From Zizania palustris (Eukaryota; Streptophyta; Magnoliopsida; Poales; Poaceae), in contig JAAALK010000080.1 of the NCBI GenBank assembly GCA_019279435.1, positions 29,170,778-29,234,777 on the forward strand: a DNA stretch of 64,000 nt, given 5' to 3'. The stretch's first letter is position 1, and every line of letters begins with the position of its first letter. Of this stretch, positions 22,134-31,974 are shown one piece after another. The notes below the pieces were generated by a model. The model was not told the DNA's origin. It saw only the letters and a list, made by a program, of their open reading frames with translations, and ran no database searches. A program made the translations under genes and the position numbers.

Positions 22134-22490
22134 ACGTAGCTCAATTGGCAAAGCACAAGCTTCTTAGATCGAAGGCCATGGGTTTGAGTCCTATGTAGGT
22201 CTTGCGCTTTACAAACTGAGATAAGCTTATTATACTATATTACAAAAAATATTATATTTGATTCAGAACATGTGCTGATCTAGGCCGCCCAACCTAGATG
22301 GATCAATCAAATGCTAAAATTTATCAACCGAAGTGCCGAAGTAATCCCTAGATCAGCCCATGATCGGTCGAATTAGGTCACTTGACCTAGTTCTGTCAAT
22401 AATAAGCTGACGGATGATTATTTTTGCAATTTTTTGAAATCGTGTACATAAATTGATTTTTAAATATATATATTATTTAAAAATCCGTAG
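22134..22490 (+). mobile_element. tRNA-headed repeat with foldback-family tail
   Basis: A tRNA-like head has A-box-like TAGCTCAATTGGCAAAGCA and B-box-like GGTTTGAGTCC (about 22138-22198) but lacks a paired acceptor stem, so it is not a tRNA gene. It is followed by CCTAGATC-rich sequence and the AT-rich terminus TTTTTGCAATTTTTTGAAAT shared with elements at 15.2 and 56.0 kb. Confidence 0.5.
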
Positions 22491-22518
22491 TACGTGGTGA
22501 ACCCGCGCGCGCAAAGAG

Positions 22519-22872
22519 CTATCTGACTATCTCAGATTTGCAATTAATAAACCGCTTGCAGACGCCCATGTGCGCCCGGAGGCCGGAGCGCCTCCTCCCG
22601 CTCGCCGCCGTTCTTCTCCGCCTCCTCCGTCACCGCCTCCGCGCACAGCCCGCACACCCCACCGCCCCGAGAACCTGCCGCGCACCTCGCCGATGTAATC
22701 CGGTGTGCACTCCTCCGACATGCCGCAGCACTCGCACCTGGCGGCCACCACCTCTGCCGCGGGGTGGATCGAGCAGCTGCTCGGCGCGCGGCGCGGCCGC
22801 CAATGCCGCTTCCTCCATCATCGTGGTCCCCTTGGCGCCTACGTGGTGGAGCTCGTAGGAGACGTCGGACAC
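22519..22872 (-). pseudogene. DUF1677-family gene, frameshifted
   Basis: DUF1677 proteins are small plant-specific cysteine-rich proteins of unknown biochemical role. Starting at 22872 the frame reads MSDVSYELHH and an Ala/Glu-rich leader. A one-base slip in the run at 22761-22764 then brings in RCECCGMSEECTPDYIGEVR. A further extra base in 22657-22660 disrupts the WVCGLC-type second cysteine pair. A 7-bp direct duplication within 22576-22589 precedes a C-terminal AHMGVCKRF-type motif in a third frame. All family landmarks are present in order, so this is a recently broken gene or a poorly assembled one. Family assignment comes from motif order, without a database search. Confidence 0.7.
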
Positions 22873-23457
22873 GGTGTCAGAAATTGGTCGGCATCGCGTC
22901 GCGCGGTCGCGCTGCAGTCATGGGAGCTTTTGAGTTTTGATTGCCATGGCCGGAGGGACTGTAGATATTATGCGAGAAAAATTTGTTATTTTGATATTTT
23001 AAATATGTACATTTTATTTATGATGATACTTCTGAATCTGACACAAATTATGAACGGACACAAATAGATTATGTCATTACTGACACAAATTATACAGTGT
23101 CTTTGTTAGTTGGTAGCCACACTACCGGAAAATGAAAATTCGCCGAGTGTCACATTGTTTGCCGAGTGTATTATTTCGGGCACTCGGCAAACATGTGTTT
23201 GCCGAGTGTTTTTCAAAAAACACTCGGCAAACTAAAAACGCTCGGTAAATCAATTTTTTGCCGAGTGCTTTTTGAAGATACACTCGGCAAACAATGATTT
23301 TAACGGGCACGTCACGGCGCCGTTCACCCGCGGTAAAAAAAAAATTTTTTTTGAGGGTTTGCCGAGTGTTTTTTGAAAAACACTCGGCAAACAATTTTTT
23401 TATTATTTTATGTGAAACCATGTTTCAACTCTATGTGGTGTTTGCAATTTCTTTTTA

Positions 23458-24540
23458 ACTCGAATTTTTTTCTGCACTCACAATACAACATATATGATCC
23501 CTTGTAAAAATTTCATATTTTTTTAATTCATTTAGCTATTTTTTATTCATTAATTATATTTCTAGGATTTAAATTGAAATAGGTGAAATTTGAACTACAA
23601 GTGCCTAAAATAATAAACCAAAAATTATGTAAAAATCATATTCATGTTTTAAAGTCTATTTATGGTTCTTATAAACTGAATTAAAAGAAATTTTGAACAA
23701 TTTAGGGTGTGACGCTCGTTCAACAACGTGAAGCTTAATAGTTTTTTAATTATAAAAAATCAAATAAAGTCTAAAAACCATGAGACTTGTCATGATGTTA
23801 TTATATGATACATAGATGCTGTGATAAAAATTTCAAAATATTTCGAGAAAATTATCACGTAGAGTGTTTAGAAATCGTAGATTATGAGATAAGTGATTAG
23901 GGTTTAGAAAAGAAATGAGATAGGTTTGAAAGAAGTTTGATAGGTAAATTATTTTTTGTACTTGAATTTTTTTTTAAAATAAAAACACAACACATATTAT
24001 CTCATGTAAAAATTACACATTTTTTGATTCAGTTTGTTATTTTTAAATTATTAAGTATGTTTCTAGGATATAAATTGAAATAGGTGAATTTTGAACTACA
24101 AGTGCCTCAAATAATAAACAAAAATTTATAAAAAAATCATATTCATGTTTTTAAGTATATTTAGAGTTCTTATCAACTGCATTGAAATAAATTTTGAATA
24201 ATTTAGGGTGCGACACTCGTTCGACAACGTGAAGCTTAATAGTTTTTTAATTATAAAAAAATCAAATTAACTCTAAAAAATATTATACTTGTCATGGTGT
24301 TACTATATGATGCATAGATGCTGTGATAAAAATTTAAAAATGTTTCGAGAAAATTATCACGTATAGTGTTTAGAAATAGGAGATTACGAGAGGATTAATT
24401 AGGGCTTAGAGAAGAAATGTGATAGGTTTGAAAGAAGTTTGATGGCTAAATTATTTTTATACTTGAATTATTTTCTATAATAAAAACACAACACATATTA
24501 TCTCATGTAAAAATTCCACATTTTTTGGTTCAATTTTACA
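23458..24540. repeat. 501-bp tandem repeat inside CACTA
   Basis: Two long AT-rich units and part of a third repeat with a period of 501 bp. TCTAGGAT occurs at 23561 and 24062, GTGAAGCTTAATAG at 23728 and 24229, and AAAAACACAACACATATTAT at 23981 and 24482. The units differ by scattered substitutions. Confidence 0.85.
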
Positions 24541-24779
24541 AATTTTGTCAAAAAATAATAATGAAAAACAAATTTAAAAAATAGAAAAAATGTTTGCCGA
24601 GTGCCATTTTCAAGACACTCGGCAAATAGTTTATATTTGCCGAGTGTTGCACTCGGCAAAAGCAAAATTTTACTCTCCCGCCGTTTTTCCCGCTTTTTTT
24701 TCAATCTCCCGCACTTTTTTAACTCTTCCCCTCTTAAAAAAAATTTCCCTTCATCCTCATCCCCTCACTCCTCACTCCT

Positions 24780-25345
24780 CACTCCTCACTCTCCCTCCAC
24801 TCCGGCACCACCCCGACGCCGCCCCGCCCCGGCCTCACCCCGACGCCGCCTCGGCCACCGCGACGCCGCCTTGGCCGTGCGCTTCGCCCGGCGTCGCCGG
24901 GCTCCGCCGCCGCCCCGGCCCGGCCTCGCCTCGACACCGGCTTGGCCGCCCCGACGCCGCCCCGCTCGGCCCCGCCCCGGCCGCTCGCCCCGGTCCCGCC
25001 ACACCCCGACGCCGCCCCGCCCTGCCCTGGCTCCACCCCGATGCCGCCTCGCCCCGACGCCGCCCCGCCCCGCCCCACCCCGACCGCTCGCCGCGGTGCT
25101 GCCCCACCCCGACGCCGCCCTGCCCCGCCCTGGCCCCACCCCGACGCCGCCTCGCCCCGACGCCGCCCCGCCCCGCCCTGGCCCCGCCTCGGCCGCTCCC
25201 CCAGCGCCGCCCCGGGCCGCCCCCGCCCCACCCCGACGCCGCCCCGCCCTGCCCCGACGCGGCTCGCCCTGGCCGCTCCGCCTGTGCGCCACCCCGCCCC
25301 GCGCCACCACGCCCGTCACCCGTTCGACGGAATGGCGCGGGCGGC
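24780..25345. repeat. GC-rich degenerate minisatellite core of CACTA
   Basis: A very C-rich strand with degenerate CCCCGACGCCGCC-type units. Long ORFs are open on both strands only because stop codons are rare at this composition. They encode Pro/Arg/Ala or Gly/Arg runs without domain signatures. Confidence 0.75.
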
Positions 25346-26401
25346 GTGCGTCTTTTTTTTAATTTTCTGTTTTTATGTTTGCCGAGTGCCATATTTGGGC
25401 ACTCGGCAAACCTCCCGTCACCGTTAACCGCCCTTCGCCGAGTGCCCCGAAAAAAAGCACTCGGCGAACTTTTTTTGTCGATGACGTCTTCGCCGAGTGT
25501 TGTTTGCCGAGTGCAACACTCGGCGAAGCCTTCGCCGAGTGCAAAATAAGCTTCACCGAGTGTTTTTTGCACTCGGCAAACTTTGCGTGTCCCGTAGTGC
25601 CAGTAGCAATTTATCAATTTAGTAACATTTGAATGCTGATATGGAGATAATTTGCTCAATACAAAAACTGTAGGGATTATATGTTTGAATCCTGCCATGA
25701 GCATAGTTACATACTTATATATGTGTTGCTTGAAATTGGGAAATTGCTTGAGCAAGTTGACATCGGATGTGTTTTCACTCAAAGCCGAACATCATGGCCT
25801 TCTATAAAAACAAGAAAAATCACGTGGCTTTCAAACAAAACCGGATCCTCACCATTTTTACGGCAAAAAGTGAGGTCAAATCGATTCGTCTTTCTAATAT
25901 TAGAACTTTTGGTTTGAAAACTTTCAAATCAGTTGTGCAAACTTTCGGTTCAAAAACTTTTCGGATGAACCAGAAAAAAAAATGAAAGGATATCGAGGGG
26001 ATAGCTAGCGGCACTGCAGTAACAGACTGATCAGCTGTGAGGACTGAAGAAGCAAGTAGTATACACATTTTTGGATGCTCACAGACAAATTCAGTACTTG
26101 AAATGAACTAATGGCATTCCACGTATATATATTGAACTCATGAATATATCAGTATGTAGAGATTGGGAGTCTCGGCTAACGCCACATGAGTTTAGAAGAA
26201 AAAAAAATACATGCGATAAACAATTGTCTTTCAGAGCATGGATCACATAGACACATAGGGTGCACAATTGGAACCATTAATACATCTGCTACCAAGAGAT
26301 CGTAATCTTAACCAGAAAACTATATGTGCAGCAGCTCTTCTTAATTTCAAGGAATAAATCCGTATAATAAGCAATGTTCCATGTCCATTTGATTGGTAGT
26401 A

Positions 26402-27703
26402 TCACTGGGATTCAGGTTTGCCACTTTGTTCAGGGCCACCGTCACTTGAGCCGTTTGAGCTAGAGCTGCCATCACCAACTTGAGATTCATTCAGCTGGAT
26501 ATCGGTGGACGTGCTGGTTTCGATCTGGATATCCAGCTGCTCCCCATTGTTAGAGGTCTCTGTACTTCCATCGTTCGGGTTCACAGGATTGGTCTCTGCT
26601 GATGAACCATTTGCCGTTTCTGCAGCAGATGCTCCTTGGGAATTCTCTGCCTCTGTGTTTGCCGCCTGGTCATTAGAAACTTCTGTTGCAGCATTGCCAT
26701 CATCAGATTTTGGTTCATTAGAATCTGACACCACATTGGCTGAACCCTTCTCGCCATCACCAGATGCAGTCTCAGTCTTTTCTTCTATGGAGCTGCTATC
26801 AGATGAGTAAGACTCCACAGAATCAACCTTGTCACCATAACTGGATGCAGTCCCAGATGATGCACCTTCATTTTCAGATCCAGTCTCGATATGTGCGGCC
26901 TCACTGGAAGCATCAGTTGTGGTGGAAGATGTATCACCTTGGTTTTCAGTAGCATCATTTTGTGAGTTCTCATTCTGAGCTGATGGTACACTACCTGTTT
27001 CATCAGTAAGAGTTCTACTGGAATGCTCATCATCTGTTCCATCCTTGGCATTATCAGAAAGGGATTCAGAAGCATTTTGAGAATCCACTGACTCTTTTTT
27101 CTCACCTTCCTCTTCATCAGTTCCATTACTGCTTGCATTAGACTGATCTGCATTAGTGGATTCATCACCATGTGCTTCATTATGGGGCATTTCATTTATC
27201 TCGGCACTGCTTTCCTCTAGTGCACCAGATGTATCAGACTCGGTGCCATTCTTGTCTGCTTCTGACTGACTGGTTGCTTCATCTTCATCATTACCATGAG
27301 ATTCAGTATTGCCATCTGCACTACTGGCATGCCCTTCATCAGCTTCTGATCTGTCGGTGTTTGCGGTATCATTATCATGAGAATTGGTACTGTCTTTCTC
27401 AAACCCAGTTTCTCCACTCTTCTCTTCCTTTAGTTTGCTTATTGCATCCGGGTTCTCCTCATCCTTTTCCACAATACCATCATCATAACTACCTACCCTT
27501 TCTTTCCTCCCCTGAAACAAGTTTCTATCATCATGGGCAAGCTGGCTCTCAGTATCTTCCAAGTACTCCTTTTTCTTATCATAGGAATGCTTCACCTGAT
27601 ATAGAAGCCAGACAACAACGCCTACAAGTAAGGTAGCCTGGAGGAGTGTTTTGACCCTTGATCCTCTGTTCCTTTGGTGCCGGCTATTTGAATGGTGGAG
27701 CAT
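26402..27703 (-). CDS. Membrane-anchored acidic Ser-rich protein, unknown function
   Basis: An uninterrupted 433-residue frame. The N-terminus is basic (HSNSRHQRNRGSRVKT), followed by one hydrophobic segment (LLQATLLVGVVVWLLYQ, residues about 20-36) and then VKHSYDKKKEYLED. The rest is a long acidic Ser/Glu/Asn/Asp-rich, probably disordered tail ending in a Gly/Ser stretch. This pattern recalls uncharacterised plant proteins with an N-terminal anchor and a VKHSHDKKK-like segment. The topology suggests a type II or signal-anchored endomembrane protein, by inference. The reading frame is much longer than chance and its antisense ORFs are shadows. An acceptor at 27712-27713 just before the start codon suggests a 5'UTR intron. 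Confidence 0.8.
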   Translation of the reverse strand: MLHHSNSRHQRNRGSRVKTLLQATLLVGVVVWLLYQVKHSYDKKKEYLEDTESQLAHDDRNLFQGRKERVGSYDDGIVEKDEENPDAISKLKEEKSGETGFEKDSTNSHDNDTANTDRSEADEGHASSADGNTESHGNDEDEATSQSEADKNGTESDTSGALEESSAEINEMPHNEAHGDESTNADQSNASSNGTDEEEGEKKESVDSQNASESLSDNAKDGTDDEHSSRTLTDETGSVPSAQNENSQNDATENQGDTSSTTTDASSEAAHIETGSENEGASSGTASSYGDKVDSVESYSSDSSSIEEKTETASGDGEKGSANVVSDSNEPKSDDGNAATEVSNDQAANTEAENSQGASAAETANGSSAETNPVNPNDGSTETSNNGEQLDIQIETSTSTDIQLNESQVGDGSSSSNGSSDGGPEQSGKPESQ

Positions 27704-27711
27704 GTTTAAAG

Positions 27712-29790
27712 CTGATAAAAAGGCACAATAAATGGCAACCAGGTTGTGAGCTGTTTAGTTCGACTTATCAGTATAACCGAAAATATAATTAATTAATAAA
27801 AGCACACGTGTAATACAAAATAATTAGTAATTGGATAGCATAATGCCTGCTAGAATGCTCCCATGATTGACTTTAGAAGTAAAAACATTGAAAGCTACTT
27901 TTCGTCAAAATGAATATTGATGCAAAATTAGCAAATCAGAAATGTTTGTTACAAAAAAACCCTATCCTTGGCAAGATTACCACTTACAAATAGTGAGTAT
28001 GCCCTAAATATAACTGAGACTACAGTTATGTTCTTAATGGTAAGTATGTATTCTCACACCTGCTGACAACGCCAAACAGACTGTCTCAAGATGGACCATG
28101 CTGGGCATTAACAACCAACCCTAACATAAATACCACACTTAAAGCATTAACAGGGCTTGCTGCATCTCTTACACTGTTCTACAACACTAAGTTCTATCTT
28201 CCGTTCTTTCAATGAATCCATGCGTGGCATGCAGTATGTGGGAAGCGCTTCTTGATAAAAACACAACTACCAAAAGACAGGCGTGAACTAGGAATGAATA
28301 ACATGTTGCATTTCAGAGATTGGTCATCATTCATCAATGACATAGGGAAGAGCTAGAGAAATCCTTACAGTCTGGTATGAAAAGACAGTCATTGTGGCTG
28401 AACAGGTAACAGGTTTAGGTATAATTGATGGGGTCAGGTTAGATAGGAACAAGGAATTGGTCACAAATTAGTGTCCACTAAAAAAGAATGTTGTGATACT
28501 GGTACCTCTGTAGTCTCAATATCTAGCATCCCCAGCTAGTATGCTCTAAGACTTGCTACATTTCGAGAGGGCAAGTCAGAGCCTAGAAGCAATTCCTAGC
28601 AGTTCCTACAAGCCTTTTGCTCTTGGCACCAATAAGAGGAGAGAACATAATATTGGGTTGAAAATGAGCCTCAGGTTTGCTTTCAGAAGGGGAAGATTCC
28701 TCACAAAAGAGAGGATGTCCAACTTCATAACAAGTCCTAAGAATAATAACCTAAACCCATATGGCTCACCACGGTTATGTTATGAACCAATGAATGTCGG
28801 AAAAGAAAACATGATATACATTTGAGGTTTACAATAATATAATTCAAGTGTTCCAACTTGTAAGCAGGCATGAATATTAAATGCAGCCCCTGCTTCCCTT
28901 TCTTCAAGCAACAATGGACAGAGTAAATAGCACATATCACATGGAAATTTCAGTGTAACCAAGTTCCAAACCAATACAAAGAACAAAGTAAAGAGCACAA
29001 AGCACATAATCAGAAGTCCAGAAATAGAGGACTTCCAAAACTGAACATACAATCCTCTAAAAAAGGTAAAAAGGAAAACTCAACACAAAAGATAGCTGTG
29101 CACCAGGCACATCCCTCGACACGGAGAACATGAACTCATGCAATTTATACTTTCAACTATCAAGTTACTCATCGGTCCATCTAGGCATCTAGTATAGTAA
29201 CGTCTAATCTAACGGGCCAAGAATGAAGTGAGCTTCACTCTTAAGTCACCCCAGGGCTTTCACAGTAGTTACTACTTGCTAGTATAGTATAACATGCAGT
29301 GATCTCAAGGGTCAACGCAGTCAAACAAGATATACCCGAAATAGTAACCTACTTTGCTGCATCAGTTTCAACAGGAACCGACATGTATGTCACAATCTAG
29401 CTAGTATTTCCCTCCATCCCCAGCTCCGTGATTCCACTACCTCGAAAGAACAGATCCCCTCGGCGCTCGGGTGGGCACACTTGGGACGAACGAAATCTGC
29501 TCCTCCGCGGCTGATTTGCAGACAGAGCGCACGTAACCAAACTCGGCGCTACAACTGCTTACTGCTCCACTAGCAGCAACGTACAGCACGCACATTGGAG
29601 CCGTTGCTCAGCCTCGGCGGCCAGGCGCCAGCGCTGCACGGAGCACAAGAAGATCAAGGGCGGGGCCGCGGGGCCACGGGATCCCAGCGCCGCCGATCCC
29701 GACGGGTCTGCCCCGCGCGAAGGGGCGGTACGGCATTGCAGCGCAGGCAACGAGGATGATGAGGAGGAGGAGGGAGGGGGCGGGGCTAAC
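27712..29790 (-). other. Probable 5'UTR intron
   Basis: On the minus strand, CCCAAG|GTTAGC at 29791/29790 is a possible donor and TTATCAG|CTTTAAACATG is an acceptor ten bases before the start codon of the acidic protein gene. The 2.08 kb between them has no supported gene. The GC-rich sequence above 29791 would be a 5'UTR exon. Inference only, without transcript data. Confidence 0.5.
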
Positions 29791-30000
29791 CTTGGGAGTT
29801 GGGATGAACGGCGGAGGCGTCCGGATGCTCCCTCTCTCTCCGGCTCCGGCCACCAGGCGAGTGATGGAAGCAGAGGAGGCACGGGCGGAGGATGGTGGGT
29901 GGGTTTAGATCTGGGAATCGGTGGGACGCCGCGTGCTTTGCCGCTTGTTCTCGCGGCGGCGGCAACAGCATGTGTCGCTTCTGTCCTTTTTTCGATCTCT
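29791..30000 (-). other. Probable 5'UTR exon and promoter edge
   Basis: GC-rich stretch upstream of the proposed donor, typical of grass 5'UTR exons. ORFs here on either strand lack recognisable domains. Confidence 0.4.
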
Positions 30001-31163
30001 CTCATGCATGGCTGTGGATGATTAATCGTGTTTTATTCCAAATTATAATTTTGGTCTGGCTTCAGAAAATAAAATAAAATAAAATTACAGGGTCTAGTTT
30101 TAATTAACGGGCCCTTTGGACTAAATGATTGGTCAACGGAGTTTTTTCTTTAATTTATTTTGAACGAACTTAGTTTTTGATATTTATAATATGGTTGTGA
30201 CTGTAGTTGACAATCATAAGTTCACATTGCAAAGTATGTTAAAACAGTATTTGGTTACATGTATAATTCCATCTGTATATCAACATGTCAACACTTCTGA
30301 TGTGTTTGATTATTTGAATTGAACTATTTCATATTATATGGTGTGGTACAGATTAATTGGATATTCTTGTTTAATCTTGTATGGTATGGTTCGGCTAAAA
30401 TCATCGGATAAATCCATCCAGGATGCGCATGCAGCCTGCTTCTTTTCACCACTGCTTCTCTCTCGTGTGCTTCTTCTTCTCTCCAGCCGACCAACATTCC
30501 TGGCGGCATCGCGTCGGCCTCCATCTCCCTTCTCCTGCCCAACGGCTAGACCCTTCCCTTTCTCCTCTCCTATTGATCGAAGCTTAGGGTATCTCCAATG
30601 CAATAATTAGAATAATTTTTATAACATTAAATAGTAGTTCACATAAGCAAAAATCTGATGTGTCATGAGAGTTAATGAAAAAAGAGGAAAAAAGTTGAGG
30701 AGATGGTTTCTAATGCAAGAAATGGTTTCTATCACTAATACCAAGGATGAAAAAACCACTCTACATGCATTGGGAGAGTGTAGTAATTTCTATAGATGTG
30801 GCCCACTTATTTATGATTGGGCAAAAGAAGGAAAAATAAATAAAGACAAGAAACTATGCATTGTGAGAGTGAGTTTCTATGAGTAATTTCTTAGTGGCAT
30901 GACATATATAGAAACTATTAGATGGTTTCTTGGTTCTAAACCACATCAGATCTAGTGGTTGCGGCTCATGGAAACCGAGCAACAGGTTCTACTCTAGGAT
31001 CACAGTGCCGCGGTGGGTGAGGCCTTCGATGGCCCCTCAGCATGCTTGTTCACACGTTCTTGCCCCAGAGGAGCGGCTCGTGCGTAGCTTTTGGTTTTTT
31101 GCTTTAAAAGTTTCTTCCTTCGGTTCACTATTTCAATCAATACATGGTTTTCTCGTGGAATAA
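30001..31163. other. Intergenic region with MITE remnants
   Basis: No gene is supported. GGTATCTCCAATGCA near 30588 and ATGGTTTCT-rich sequence up to 30940 look like decayed Tourist-type MITE sequence. Boundaries were not resolved. Confidence 0.35.
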
Positions 31164-31441
31164 TTAGATTCATGCCATTATAATTTTTGAGCTTGAAGAA
31201 ATATTATTACAATTCACATATTTTGATTTATGCTATTACAATTTCAGATTAGTCTTTTAGTTCTCTGAAATTGTAATAGCATATTTTAGATTTCTATGAG
31301 CTTGTAATGGCATATTTGAGTTCTCTACAATTATAATGGTATAGTTCGAAGTTCTCTGAAATTATAATAGCACAAATCAAAATATGTGAATTGTAATAAT
31401 ATTTTTCTAAACTCGCAAAATTGTAATGGTATAGATCCAAC
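31164..31441. mobile_element. Foldback MITE
   Basis: About 85-bp inverted arms, for example AATTCACATATTTTGATTT on the left and its reverse complement on the right, enclose a short loop. The loop holds further CTCTGAAATTGTAATAGCA-type repeats. There is no coding content. Confidence 0.7.
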
Positions 31442-31974
31442 TAACCCTTCTTATCTAGTCTAGTATTGAAAGAAACTCTACTTTTGTATAGTTGAATGCC
31501 CACAAAAGTTTTTTATGCATTTTTAATATATTTTGGCATCTAGATAAGCATTTCAATATATTTTAAATACACTCATATCTACTTAAGTTCTACTTATTCT
31601 TGTAATTTCCAACTCATAAACTACAGATGCCTTCGTAGAATAATAAAAATATATCTGCATAGAAGTATTTTTAATGATAAATCCATAATGTCATTTTGAC
31701 ATTTCAAACCTTAATATTTTGTATTTATTAGTGAATTGAGATTTTAAGAATCATCTGTATGTATTCTAAAACATTATCTGTTTAAGAACAGAGGGAGTAT
31801 GAAAATTTCTTTTCTTGATTACTTTGTTTTGTGTTGGTGTAAGTTAATTCATGTTCAAATGGTTTCTCTAGCAATTCACTGTTTTTTTATCAATAACCAA
31901 TAGGAGAGGCTCCTACTGAGGTTATATAAATTAAGAAACACGGTCGAACCAACAAACCTACATATGTAGAGTTT

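Larger units (their letters stand above)
23117..25602. mobile_element. Complete non-autonomous CACTA element
   Basis: The element runs from CACTACCGGAAAATG at 23120 to CCCGTAGTG ending at 25599 (2480 bp). It is flanked by a 3-bp CCA duplication (23117-23119 and 25600-25602). Both ends carry multiple inverted copies of TTTGCCGAGTG/CACTCGGCAAA, the subterminal transposase-binding type of repeat in CACTA elements. There is no transposase or TNP-like ORF, so it would depend on an autonomous partner. The interior has a 501-bp tandem repeat and a GC-rich core. Confidence 0.92.

Noticed and set aside
22134..22200. Possible tRNA gene
   Set aside because: A-box and B-box words are present, but the acceptor ends do not pair and no anticodon arm could be folded convincingly. 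More likely a SINE-type head.
24590..25782. Long ORFs (up to 319 residues) on both strands in the CACTA element
   Set aside because: Several overlapping frames on both strands are open at once because the core is extremely GC-rich. Products are Pro/Arg/Ala or Gly/Arg runs without domains.
26505..27636. Plus-strand ORFs over the acidic membrane protein gene
   Set aside because: Shadows of the 433-residue minus-strand frame, without any domain of their own.
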